This document shows positions 27,714 through 36,205 of a DNA stretch of 64,000 nt, piece by piece. The stretch is from Paenibacillus sp. 32O-W (GTDB lineage Bacteria > Bacillota > Bacilli > Paenibacillales > NBRC-103111), in assembly GCF_007679495.1 (NCBI RefSeq), contig NZ_VEGP01000011.1:43773-107772 (forward strand), written 5' to 3'. Each line of letters opens with the position of its first letter. Position 1 is the stretch's first letter. The notes under the pieces are model-generated. The model did no database searches, was not told the DNA's origin, and saw only the letters and a list, made by a program, of their open reading frames with translations. The position numbers and the translations under genes are program-made.

Positions 27714-27725
27714 CTTGTATACAAG
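27714..27725. promoter_or_regulatory. Perfect palindrome, GntR-type operator candidate
   Basis: CTTGTATACAAG is a perfect twelve-base palindrome and matches the GTATAC-centred operators of FadR-subfamily GntR regulators. No GntR gene is in the window. It could serve the kinase gene (starts about 300 bases away) or trhO (about 210 bases away). Confidence 0.4.
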
Positions 27726-27857
27726 ACTGATCATCTTATACTAGTTTAGTGATGATACCTGTAAGAAGCAAGACTGCTTTCCAACATTCTCCAACATTTT
27801 TCACAATTAATGCCTTTATCGGAGTTTTCATAAGCAGAGACGAAAAAATCTATTTAC

Positions 27858-27887
27858 TTGACTACAATAATAAGTGTATAATACAAT
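27858..27887 (+). promoter_or_regulatory. Sigma-A-type promoter of trhO
   Basis: TTGACT, 18 bases, TACAAT. An overlapping TATAAT at 27877 has too short a spacer (13) from the same -35, so the exact -10 is uncertain. The ribosome site AAGGTGG follows at 27917. Confidence 0.45.
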
Positions 27888-27932
27888 GTTTGGGTTACTT
27901 TCTTTACATTTAAAACAAGGTGGTGCTTATTG

Positions 27933-28835
27933 ATGAGCAAGGATCTATCCTATCGTATCCTGCTATATTATAAATACGTAAACATTCCCGATTATGAGCA
28001 ATTTGCCGCAGACCATCTTCAGTATTGCAAGGAATTAGGGGTCAAAGGAAGAATTTTGGTAGCGGAAGAAGGCATTAACGGGACCGTCTCGGGAACCATT
28101 GCCCAAACCGAGAAATATATGCAGGATATGCATAATCATCCTCTATTTAAAGACATGGTGTTTAAAATCGATGAAGCGGAAGGACATGCCTTCAAAAAAA
28201 TATTTGTCCGTCCCAAAAAAGAGCTCGTTACCTTCCGTCTGGACAAAAACCTCGATCCTAACCAAATCGGCGGAAAACGTTTATCACCGGCCAAGTTTTA
28301 CGAGATGCTGCAGAAGGAAGATGTCATTGTCCTCGACGGACGAAATAATTATGAATACGATATCGGTCATTTCCGTAATGCCATTCGCCCGGATGTGGAA
28401 TCGTTCCGCGAATTCCCGGAATGGATCCGCAACAATCTTGCGCAGCATAAAGACAAGCCGATCATCACCTATTGTACAGGGGGAATTCGCTGTGAGAAGC
28501 TTACCGCATTCATGATTGAGGAAGGGTTTCAGGACGTTTCCCAACTGGATGGCGGAATTGTGACTTACGGCAAGGATCCTCAAGTGCAGGGCCGGCTGTT
28601 TGATGGGAAATGCTACGTCTTCGATGAGCGAATCTCCGTCCGTATCAATAACACGCCTGAGGATGTTGTGATCGGGCGCTGCCACCACTGCGGCAAACCG
28701 GAAGACCGTTACATTAACTGCGCCAATGATTTTTGTCATCTGCAGCATATATGCTGCGAGGAATGTGAAGAGCTTCATCACGGGTTCTGCTCCAAGGAAT
28801 GCGAAGAGAAGGAATGGAGCCGCTGCGAATCTTGA
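27933..28835 (+). CDS. trhO: tRNA uridine(34) hydroxylase, rhodanese-like TrhO
   Basis: A 300-residue TrhO (YceA/YbfQ) protein, which hydroxylates U34 of certain tRNAs on the way to 5-methoxyuridine or its carboxymethoxy form. An acylphosphatase-like N-terminal domain ([12 protein letters not shown], about 43-54) is followed by a rhodanese domain with Cys181 in [15 protein letters not shown]-terminal cysteine-rich tail has several CxxC pairs (CHHCG, CCEEC). The ATG at 27933 has AAGGTGG nine bases upstream; a TTG just before it is less likely. Single gene between a promoter and a bidirectional terminator. Confidence 0.93.
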   Translation: MSKDLSYRILLYYKYVNIPDYEQFAADHLQYCKELGVKGRILVAEEGINGTVSGTIAQTEKYMQDMHNHPLFKDMVFKIDEAEGHAFKKIFVRPKKELVTFRLDKNLDPNQIGGKRLSPAKFYEMLQKEDVIVLDGRNNYEYDIGHFRNAIRPDVESFREFPEWIRNNLAQHKDKPIITYCTGGIRCEKLTAFMIEEGFQDVSQLDGGIVTYGKDPQVQGRLFDGKCYVFDERISVRINNTPEDVVIGRCHHCGKPEDRYINCANDFCHLQHICCEECEELHHGFCSKECEEKEWSRCES

Positions 28836-28872
28836 TTATCCTTTCATTTCTCGTCATACCATCAATATAGAG

Positions 28873-28906
28873 AAAAGGCATCTGATCGATTGTTCGGATG
28901 CCTTTT
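28873..28906. terminator. Bidirectional terminator between trhO and the Lpl-like operon
   Basis: AAAAGGCATC and GATGCCTTTT form a perfect ten-base stem with A and T tracts on its two sides. It lies between the convergent ends of trhO and the permease gene, so it can stop both transcripts. Confidence 0.88.
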
Positions 28907-28917
28907 CACGTTGTCCC

Positions 28918-29790
28918 TCATTCTTTTAACGAGCCCAGCAATGCCCCTTTAACGAAGTATTTTTGCAGGAAGGGGTACACTACCAGTATCGGTATAGTCG
29001 TAAATAAGATGACACCCGCCTTCATCATTTCCGGGGTCGCTTCCATAGCTACCTCCACCGCTGCGGGTGCGGCCCCTCCCATATCCTGCTCCAGAATTAG
29101 GCTGCGCAGCACAAGCTGAAGCGGGTACAGCTCTTTGCTTCGGATGTAGATCAAGGCGCCGAAATATGAGTTCCACATTCCGACTACGTAAAACAGCGAC
29201 AAGGTTGCGATCACCGGCTTGGAGAGCGGAATGGCAATCCGCGCATAAATTCCATATTCGCTGCAGCCGTCCATCTTGGCCGCATCGAACAATTCGGAGG
29301 AAATCCCTTGCAGGAAGGTCTTCATAATGATGACCGAAAAAGCGTTGAGCGCCCCGGGAATGATCAAGGCCCATAAAGTATTCTCCATTCCCAACGATTT
29401 AATCAATAAATAGTTAGGGATCAACGGCGAGGTGAATACGAACGTAACAAGGATGAACTTCAGAATCCATTTGCGGCCGGGCATAATGGACCGGGATAGC
29501 GAATAAGACAGACTGGTGGTCAACAGCAAAAAAATGAGAGTCCCCATCAAGCACATATAAATACTGATTCCCAATGCGCGCCACAGCGTATCCATACCGA
29601 AAATTTGTTCATAAACGGACAAATTAAAGCCCTTCGGCCATAAATAAACGAGTTTGGCATTGGCATAGACCGGCGAGCTCAAAGAAATCGCAGCCAGATG
29701 GATTAACGGAGCGATCATTGTTAAACAGGCTAAAATCAGGAAGAGCCCGTTAACGATGGGAAAAACCCGGTCCGATTTTGACAGATTCAT
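28918..29790 (-). CDS. Carbohydrate ABC transporter permease, LplC/YtcP type
   Basis: A 290-residue six-helix permease of the Lpl subfamily, widespread in Paenibacillus and used for oligosaccharides, often plant-polymer fragments. The EAA-type loop reads FDAAKMDGCSEYGIYARIAIP. The C-terminal FVKGALLGSLKE is the usual end of this subfamily (GxxxGSxK). Third gene after the binding protein and LplB-like permease, 15 bases after the latter. No ATPase gene is nearby. Substrate not predictable. Confidence 0.9.
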   Translation of the reverse strand: MNLSKSDRVFPIVNGLFLILACLTMIAPLIHLAAISLSSPVYANAKLVYLWPKGFNLSVYEQIFGMDTLWRALGISIYMCLMGTLIFLLLTTSLSYSLSRSIMPGRKWILKFILVTFVFTSPLIPNYLLIKSLGMENTLWALIIPGALNAFSVIIMKTFLQGISSELFDAAKMDGCSEYGIYARIAIPLSKPVIATLSLFYVVGMWNSYFGALIYIRSKELYPLQLVLRSLILEQDMGGAAPAAVEVAMEATPEMMKAGVILFTTIPILVVYPFLQKYFVKGALLGSLKE

Positions 29791-29805
29791 GGCGCTCCTC
29801 CCCCT

Positions 29806-30699
29806 TTAATAAATACTTTCACCGGTCGTTCTTCGGCTTAGCTGATTCAGGAACATGACCAGGCTGAGTCCGATAACGGATTGAAACAAACCAATCGCCG
29901 TAGAGAAGCTGAATTGGGCACTTAACAGACCTACCCGGTAAACATAGGTGTCGATCACTTCCCCCACTTCGCGGTTTAACGGATTCAGAAAAATAAGAAC
30001 CTGTTCGACGTTGGCTTCCAGAACACTTCCTACTCTCAGCAAGAACAGGATGATAATGGCAGGCAGCAACGACGGCAGCGTAATATTCCACATTTGCCGC
30101 CACCTTCCGGCTCCATCCACCATGGCGGCTTCGTATAAATTGGGATTAATCCCCGATAAGGCAGCCAAATAAATGATCGTTCCCCAGCCAATTTCTTTCC
30201 AGATAGAAATCGTAATGATCAGCGGCCGGAAATATTGCGGATTGCCGAGAAAATCAACGCGACCCGCTCCCAGCCTCTCCAGCCATTGGTTGACGATCCC
30301 TCCATGGTCCAAGAGATTGATGAAGATTCCCCCTACAATAACCCAAGAGAGAAAATGCGGCAGGTAGAGTAATGTTTGAACCGGACGCTTGAACCACATC
30401 GTCCTGACTTCGTTCAATAGCAAGGCCAGCAGGAGCGGCGCGGGGAAGCCGAAAATAATTGAGTAAAAGCTCAGCAATATCGTATTGCGCAATATATTGA
30501 AAAACTCGTCATAAGTAAACATCGCAATAAAATGCTTTAAGCCGACAAAATCACTTCCTGCAAACCCTTTGAACAAATTGTAATCCTGAAAGGCAATCCA
30601 ATTACCGGCAAGCGGGATATATTTGAAAATGAGAAAATGTAATATTCCGGGCAGCGCTATAATCAGGAGGGCGATCCGATCGCCTTTTATTTTTTGCAT
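29806..30699 (-). CDS. ABC transporter permease, LplB type
   Basis: A 297-residue six-helix permease starting MQKIKGDRIALLIIALPGIL, typical for LplB-like proteins. The cytoplasmic loop has NLYEAAMVDGAGRWRQMWNI, the EAA contact for the ATPase. The ATG at 30699 has AGGAGG seven bases upstream; a longer frame from 30825 would add a cysteine-containing, non-conserved tail. Between the binding protein gene (137 bases upstream) and the LplC-like gene. Confidence 0.9.
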   Translation of the reverse strand: MQKIKGDRIALLIIALPGILHFLIFKYIPLAGNWIAFQDYNLFKGFAGSDFVGLKHFIAMFTYDEFFNILRNTILLSFYSIIFGFPAPLLLALLLNEVRTMWFKRPVQTLLYLPHFLSWVIVGGIFINLLDHGGIVNQWLERLGAGRVDFLGNPQYFRPLIITISIWKEIGWGTIIYLAALSGINPNLYEAAMVDGAGRWRQMWNITLPSLLPAIIILFLLRVGSVLEANVEQVLIFLNPLNREVGEVIDTYVYRVGLLSAQFSFSTAIGLFQSVIGLSLVMFLNQLSRRTTGESIY

Positions 30700-30836
30700 T
30701 CCGCAACCTCCTATAGGGTCAGTGGAAAATAAATTTATCCAATGGCATGGACTCGTTTGTACGGAAGGCGGCCGGCCCGAGATAACGGCACAGCCGCCTG
30801 ATTGACCTTTTGAAGGCTTCGGCAATCCTCAGCCCT

Positions 30837-32408
30837 TTATTTCTTGTGGAAGCTGTGGTACCAGTCCGTAGCTTCCTTGATTGCCGCGTCCCCGCCGCGC
30901 CTCTTCCATTCGCTTACGAAATTGTCGAACGCTGCGTCGACATCTTCCTTGCCGGTAATGACCTTGGCGAACATATCCAGGAACAGTGTGCCGGAATTCG
31001 TGCCTACCGCCAGTTCGGGATGCGTCTTCAGCGATTCGAGAACCGGCATATGAAGACCGTCATTAGGCGTGCTGCTGTTCTTGGCAATCTCTACCCCTTT
31101 CTTCAGAAACTCCGCATCAGGGTGAGCTTCAATCAAGGATGGGAGCATCCTTCCATCGCCGCGGGGGTTGATGGACAGTTGATAGAAAATGCTGGCGTCG
31201 TTCTCGTAATTTGCCGGAGTTTTGGGATCCCACTTCACTTTGCCGTTCTCTTCGGTGTAATTGACATCCTTGATGCCGAGGGAGAAGAAGGTCTCCGCCT
31301 CATCAGACCATGCCCAGTCGATAAACTTGATGATTTCCTCCGGGTTCTTGACCTTGGACGGAATGACCCAGACGAAATAAATCTGATCGCTTTGGGCCGT
31401 AATGCCGCCTCCTTTAGGCCCTTGCGGAGGCATAATTGCGCTTAGCTTGACCTCGGGCTGATTGACGAAATTTTCGGGCTGCCAGTTAGACATATAGTTG
31501 ATTATGTCGTGCATCCACAGGCCGGCTTTGCCCTGCTTGATTCCGGCTTCCCAATCGGCACTCTTGTTGGTAAACAGGTTCGGGTTGATATAGCCTTTGT
31601 CATACAGCTCCTTCCAAAATTTCAAGGCATCCTTCATTTCCGGAAGCACCATGCCGGGAATGAGCTGGCCGTCCCGGTAATACCATTGGTTAGGGGAGGC
31701 ACCGAACTCACGGAAGAAGACGTCCGAGAACTGAAGATTCTCCCTCACATAAAAGCCGTATTCATCATTGGGATCCCCGTTACCGTTCAGATCGTTTGTT
31801 TTCACCGCTTCAAAGAAAGCCAAGAACTCATCCAGTGTCTCGGGCACCTTCATCCCCAGCTTATCTAACCAGTCCTGGCGGATATACATCACTCGGGAAG
31901 CCGGCAGAGCGGACAGGGCAGGAATCCCGTAAATTTTACCGTCTCGGCTTACCCGGGTGCTTTCCCACGCCTCTTTCGGAATTTTACTCTTGATATTGGG
32001 GCCGTACTGGTCGATCAACGGTCCCAGTTCATGGAATACTCCTTGCTGCAGCGCCCCGGGATGCATCGTGGAATCGATGGAATCGGTCCGGATTAAATCA
32101 GGCAGATCCCCGGAGGCAAAACGTACCGTCAATTGCTGGATATAATCGTTGCCATGGCCCAGAAACTCGAATTTCAGATTGTACCCGGACAACTCGGACA
32201 GCTTCTTCACATAGGGATCATTATCCTTGAGCTGCATGGCATATTTCGCATTGGAGTGGGATAACAGGATGTGAATATCCTTATTGACCGCCTCCCCGCC
32301 CGGGCCGCCCCCGCTTGCCGGCTTGCTGCCGCAGGCGGACACCATGGCCGCCGCAGCCACTAGCGCGCTGACCGATACAGCCAGTCTTTTGCTTATCGTC
32401 TTCCCCAT
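30837..32408 (-). CDS. Extracellular substrate-binding lipoprotein, LplA/YtcQ type
   Basis: A 523-residue solute-binding protein of the large Lpl class. The signal peptide ends in AAMVSACGS, giving a lipid-modified Cys near residue 26. A Ca-binding-like loop NDLNGNGDPNDEYGF (about 190-204) is common in this class. The ATG at 32408 has AAAGGGG eight bases upstream; an ATG 18 bases earlier lacks one. First gene of the transporter operon; its promoter region carries a phased direct repeat (32534-32566) that the AraC protein upstream may bind. Confidence 0.9.
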   Translation of the reverse strand: MGKTISKRLAVSVSALVAAAAMVSACGSKPASGGGPGGEAVNKDIHILLSHSNAKYAMQLKDNDPYVKKLSELSGYNLKFEFLGHGNDYIQQLTVRFASGDLPDLIRTDSIDSTMHPGALQQGVFHELGPLIDQYGPNIKSKIPKEAWESTRVSRDGKIYGIPALSALPASRVMYIRQDWLDKLGMKVPETLDEFLAFFEAVKTNDLNGNGDPNDEYGFYVRENLQFSDVFFREFGASPNQWYYRDGQLIPGMVLPEMKDALKFWKELYDKGYINPNLFTNKSADWEAGIKQGKAGLWMHDIINYMSNWQPENFVNQPEVKLSAIMPPQGPKGGGITAQSDQIYFVWVIPSKVKNPEEIIKFIDWAWSDEAETFFSLGIKDVNYTEENGKVKWDPKTPANYENDASIFYQLSINPRGDGRMLPSLIEAHPDAEFLKKGVEIAKNSSTPNDGLHMPVLESLKTHPELAVGTNSGTLFLDMFAKVITGKEDVDAAFDNFVSEWKRRGGDAAIKEATDWYHSFHKK

Positions 32409-32533
32409 TGTTGTAACCCCTTTCATTCTTTAGTATGGTGGAATCCGCGCTGAATCTCTGCGTTGTGAGCCTACTCTAACCTGTTTCGGTTTGATCAGGC
32501 AATAATCACTTTTTTCAGACGGACGAAAATATT

Positions 32534-32566
32534 GATAAATGCCCGGCAAATAACGATAAATGCCCG
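32534..32566. promoter_or_regulatory. Phased direct repeat, likely AraC operator
   Basis: GATAAATGCCCG occurs twice, at 32534 and 32555, exactly 21 bases apart, i.e. two helical turns. Tandem half-sites on one DNA face are the usual AraC-family binding mode. It lies about 130-160 bases upstream of the binding-protein start and just behind the end of the AraC-family gene. Confidence 0.65.
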
Positions 32567-32586
32567 AAATCATTGAAATTTCGGGC
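32562..32586 (-). terminator. Terminator of the AraC/Cache gene
   Basis: GCCCGAAAT and ATTTCGGGC form a perfect nine-base stem around seven bases, starting seven bases after the gene's stop. On the minus strand it is followed by ATTTATCGTTATTT, a loose T tract. Its inner arm overlaps the second operator half-site. Confidence 0.65.
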
Positions 32587-32592
32587 TAAAGC

Positions 32593-34887
32593 TTAATCGT
32601 TCCTCGCATGTTTGCGGTATTCTCCCGGGGGAACGCCGCTGATCTGCTTGAAGGTTCTCGAGAAATTCTGCACATTCGTATACCTCAGCCGCTCGGCAAT
32701 TTCCTTGATGGACATGTCGGTATACTCCAGCCATTCCCTCGCCTTCTTCATCCGGTATTCGATTAAATACTCGCTAAAGTTCTTTCCGGTCTCTTCCTTG
32801 AAAATCCGGCTAAGCTGTGAATCGGACATCTGGAAGGAATTCGCAACCTGCTGAAGGGACAGGTCGCTGTCGAAGGAATCATGAATAAATAAAAGGGTTT
32901 GTTGGGCAATTTTTTTCTGCTTTGATCCGGAGTCGGTCTCCAGTTGTTTCACAATGGACGGAAATAACTCATTGCTCATCCACTTCCGCAAATCCTCCAA
33001 TGTCGTGAAGCTGTACAGCGTCTTGTACGGAGGGTAGTCAAAAACATCATGAAGATCCTCCTTGATTTCATGGAAAACATACTCCAGCTCTCCAAGTAAA
33101 TAAGAGAACAAGCCCATCACGGTTTCGGACGACTGCGCATATTGAGGGATCGCTTCGACCAATTGCTGCAAGTCACGGTTAGCTCCATTCAGATCACGCT
33201 GCACAAGCGAATGGACTATCTGCTTATGCAGCTGAAAAATCTGGCGGCTGGAAGTTCTCACGGACGGCCCGATATCATCGTCACTCAGGGTCACATTATT
33301 GCCCAGAAGCAGCCTGTAATTCAACAAGGTCAAAGCCTCCTGATAACTGCTTGTCAATCTGGAATAATCCCTGCAGGCCGGACTGATGGAAACGCTGACA
33401 GTAAACGGAAAATACCGGCCCACATTATGTCTTACCTGATCGGCCCGTTCTCTCACCGCAGCTTGAAATTCTTCATTCGGCATGTCGCTGCCGATCATGA
33501 TAACGATCTGGCCCTGCTGAGAGGTGAATACGATGCAGGGCAGCTTCTCCGCAAAGGTCTCTTCCGCTACCTTCTTCAATGCATAATGAATAAGAGGCAG
33601 CTCCTTCTCTCTATAGGCTTCCACCCATTGTTTATACTCGTCCACGGCAGCAATGCAAACCTTGAATAAAGCCCCCTTCAACGGCAGGTCCCATTGCTCT
33701 ACCTTGGCTCGCATTTCCGCCTCCGTTATTTCCCCCCACAGAAGCTGCTGGAAAATCCCTGCCCTAAGATCGGGGATCTGTTCCTTCAGCTTGTCCTTAA
33801 GCTCCCCGTTCGTTCTCAACATATGCAGCATGAAAGAGTCCAGAGCTTGCAATTCGTCCCTATGCTTGTCCTCCCATTTGCCCTCTCCCGAAATCGTTTT
33901 TAATAGCTTCTCTATGGGATGATAGAACCTGCGCGAACCGATTAACGCAATCATGACGGAAAGCAGGCCCATGGCACCCATAATGCCCCAGGTGAACCCC
34001 CGGATGGAATCGGCTTTGCGGGTTAAATCGGCCTTGGGGATCATCAGGATGTAGGTCCAATCATTAAGGCTTGACTTCAGAGATGCAACCTGATACTTTT
34101 CCCCATCCAAGGCAATCTCCATCGTATCGGGAGGCTGCTGCCACCATTCGTGCATACCGGGGCTGCCGCTTAAGCGTGTCCCAATGTCTTTCTCGTTCCG
34201 GCTGACGATGACTTTGCCCGACGGGTCGACCACATACAATCTACGGTTGTCTTCCAAATTGAGCTTGTCGACAAACTGCAGAATTTCGCTAATACTGACA
34301 TGGAGTATGATCACTCCGTCAGTATAATACGTATGCAGCGGTATCGGCCGGAACAGCAGCAAATCCTCCTGATTCGGATAAGTACGCGGTGTAATAATAA
34401 AGGAGGAATTGTATTGGGGCTTCTCGCTGTCCATCATTTGGTTGAAATACTCAAAAGAAGTTTTGGCCAGGTCGGAGTAAACCATTTGGTAGCGCTTACT
34501 AATCATTGAAACTTCAAAACGAATGGAGGAAAAGCTCTTCTGCTTGCGGATGGTTTCAATCATCTCGAACGATTGATTGACATTATCGGCCGACAGGCCT
34601 TCATTCACCGATTTTTCCAGAGTTAAATTAGAGGAAAGGCTGATGGAAGCAATGTTCAGGTTGATGATAAAATCGTTGAGCTGATTTTTGATTTGATTCA
34701 AGACCATTTGCTGAGTATGGTCCACTTCCTCCTGAATGACCTTGGTAACCCGATAGGAAGCGGCAAATCCAATGAGAAAAACCGGCAGAATACTGATCAG
34801 CAAAGAATATACCATCAGCTTTCTCTTGTAGGAAAGTCTTGCCAGGAACGTAAAGAAAGGATTCAAAGTTTTCCCCCCGAATGACAT
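32593..34887 (-). CDS. Membrane-bound AraC-family regulator with extracellular sensor
   Basis: A large AraC regulator of the type that accompanies Lpl transporters in Paenibacillus (YtdP/YesS-like). A first membrane helix (about 27-47, LMVYSLLISILPVFLIGFAA) and a second (about 300-320) enclose an extracellular Cache-like domain. The C-terminal 100 residues hold two AraC helix-turn-helix motifs (LQQVANSFQMSDSQLSRIFK and IKEIAERLRYTNVQNFSRTF). It probably senses the sugar outside and switches on the transporter genes next to it. Start uncertain: ATG at 34887 given; ATG 34911 has a weak site and TTG 34866 has GGGGGG six bases upstream. Confidence 0.88.
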   Translation of the reverse strand: MSFGGKTLNPFFTFLARLSYKRKLMVYSLLISILPVFLIGFAASYRVTKVIQEEVDHTQQMVLNQIKNQLNDFIINLNIASISLSSNLTLEKSVNEGLSADNVNQSFEMIETIRKQKSFSSIRFEVSMISKRYQMVYSDLAKTSFEYFNQMMDSEKPQYNSSFIITPRTYPNQEDLLLFRPIPLHTYYTDGVIILHVSISEILQFVDKLNLEDNRRLYVVDPSGKVIVSRNEKDIGTRLSGSPGMHEWWQQPPDTMEIALDGEKYQVASLKSSLNDWTYILMIPKADLTRKADSIRGFTWGIMGAMGLLSVMIALIGSRRFYHPIEKLLKTISGEGKWEDKHRDELQALDSFMLHMLRTNGELKDKLKEQIPDLRAGIFQQLLWGEITEAEMRAKVEQWDLPLKGALFKVCIAAVDEYKQWVEAYREKELPLIHYALKKVAEETFAEKLPCIVFTSQQGQIVIMIGSDMPNEEFQAAVRERADQVRHNVGRYFPFTVSVSISPACRDYSRLTSSYQEALTLLNYRLLLGNNVTLSDDDIGPSVRTSSRQIFQLHKQIVHSLVQRDLNGANRDLQQLVEAIPQYAQSSETVMGLFSYLLGELEYVFHEIKEDLHDVFDYPPYKTLYSFTTLEDLRKWMSNELFPSIVKQLETDSGSKQKKIAQQTLLFIHDSFDSDLSLQQVANSFQMSDSQLSRIFKEETGKNFSEYLIEYRMKKAREWLEYTDMSIKEIAERLRYTNVQNFSRTFKQISGVPPGEYRKHARND

Positions 34888-34978
34888 GGAAGAGAGGCCA
34901 AGCCTCCCCATTCATTTTTTCTTTAAGTCTATCTATTTGGATGGATTTGTCAACGGATACTGAAGCTGACCTTTCGTG

Positions 34979-35008
34979 GCATATTTTATGAAGCTCTTGG
35001 AATAATAA
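34979..35008 (+). promoter_or_regulatory. Possible sigma-G promoter of the ger operon
   Basis: GCATA, 17 bases, AATAATAA. The -35 matches the forespore sigma-G pattern well and the -10 only loosely. The position, about 30 bases before the first ger gene, is right, since germination operons are made in the forespore. Confidence 0.3.
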
Positions 35009-35038
35009 CCGTAACTTCAAAGTATAGGAATGGTGGTT

Positions 35039-36205
35039 ATGGTAAATACGGGGAAAATTTCCTTCATTCAAGCGGCTTCCATCATCATGCTTACTGTCGG
35101 ATTGACCAACCACGTAATGATTATCCCTATTCTTCTGGATGAAGCGGGGAGAGATTCCTGGATTTCAGTCATTATAGCCTCCCTGGCCTACATTCCTATC
35201 ATCATTTGTATACATTACATAATCAAAAAAAACGGGCAAATGTCGATCAGGGACTGGCTCAGCGATCGTTTCGGCCGTTGGGCCACCTGGCCTTTCTTAC
35301 TTATCTTCATAGTATATTTTGTATTCATGGGTGCCTTCACTCTCAAAGATACGAATACATGGACTATCTCTTCCTATCTTCCGGGAACCCCCTCGTTCGT
35401 CCTGTCACTTTCCGGTCTGCTGCTTTGTTCCGTTGCGGCTTATTCCGGCCTTCAGGCCATCTCCATCACGTCGGGAATGCTTCTGCCGATCGTCATTCTC
35501 CTCGGTTTCTTCGTCATGTCCGCCAATTTCGAGCACAAAGATTATAATTATTTATTTCCTCTATTCGAGTATGGCTGGACACCGTCTTTGCGCGGGGCTT
35601 TCTTCGTGCTCTCCGGATTTAGCGAAATCGTAATTTTGCTGCTTATACAGCATCGTCTGCGCAGGAAAGTCAAGCTATGGCACATCCTTCTGCTCGCGAT
35701 CATTCTGGCGTGGCTAACGTTAGGTCCCACCATGGGATCGATTGCCGAATTCGGGCCGGGCGAAGCGGCTAAGCAGCGCTATCCCCCATTCGAGCAATGG
35801 AGGCTTGTCAAGGTTGGCCGATACATTGAACATCTCGACTTTTTCTCTATTTATCAATGGTTGACCGGCGCTTTTATCCGGATCAGCATCACCCAATTTC
35901 TCATTCTGGAACTGTTGGACGTCCGCAAGAAGCTGGCACGAGTGATCGTTCTTTTCGGCTTAGGCGTCATCACATTTTTTATATGTGAACTGCCCTATAG
36001 CGACCCCGTATTTCTATCGATTTTGAAAAATTATTACTACCCATATTCGTTCTTTATGATGATATCGGTCATCCTTATTCTAACTTTGCTGGCGAGCTTG
36101 TCGCGAAGAAAAGGAGCAGGCAAACATGAAATGGATTCCAAAATGGATGACTCCGCCGGACACGCAATCCAGGAGCGGAGCGAAGGCAGCTACCCACTGG
36201 AATGA
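35039..36205 (+). CDS. Spore germination protein, GerB/GerKB-type permease
   Basis: A 388-residue protein with about ten membrane segments of the GerAB family (amino-acid permease fold). It sits in the inner spore membrane and binds the germinant. The segment LTNHVMIIPILLDEAGRDSW near the N terminus is typical. The ATG at 35039 has AGGAATGG five bases upstream. Its last 80 bases overlap the next gene in another frame, an arrangement common in ger operons. The germinant cannot be read from sequence. Confidence 0.9.
   Translation: MVNTGKISFIQAASIIMLTVGLTNHVMIIPILLDEAGRDSWISVIIASLAYIPIIICIHYIIKKNGQMSIRDWLSDRFGRWATWPFLLIFIVYFVFMGAFTLKDTNTWTISSYLPGTPSFVLSLSGLLLCSVAAYSGLQAISITSGMLLPIVILLGFFVMSANFEHKDYNYLFPLFEYGWTPSLRGAFFVLSGFSEIVILLLIQHRLRRKVKLWHILLLAIILAWLTLGPTMGSIAEFGPGEAAKQRYPPFEQWRLVKVGRYIEHLDFFSIYQWLTGAFIRISITQFLILELLDVRKKLARVIVLFGLGVITFFICELPYSDPVFLSILKNYYYPYSFFMMISVILILTLLASLSRRKGAGKHEMDSKMDDSAGHAIQERSEGSYPLE

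Larger units (their letters stand above)
27418..27932. other. Divergent intergenic region, kinase / trhO
   Basis: About 515 bases between two divergent genes, so it must hold both promoters. I can point to a perfect 12-base palindrome (27714-27725) and a likely trhO promoter (27858-27887). The kinase promoter was not resolved. Confidence 0.5.
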
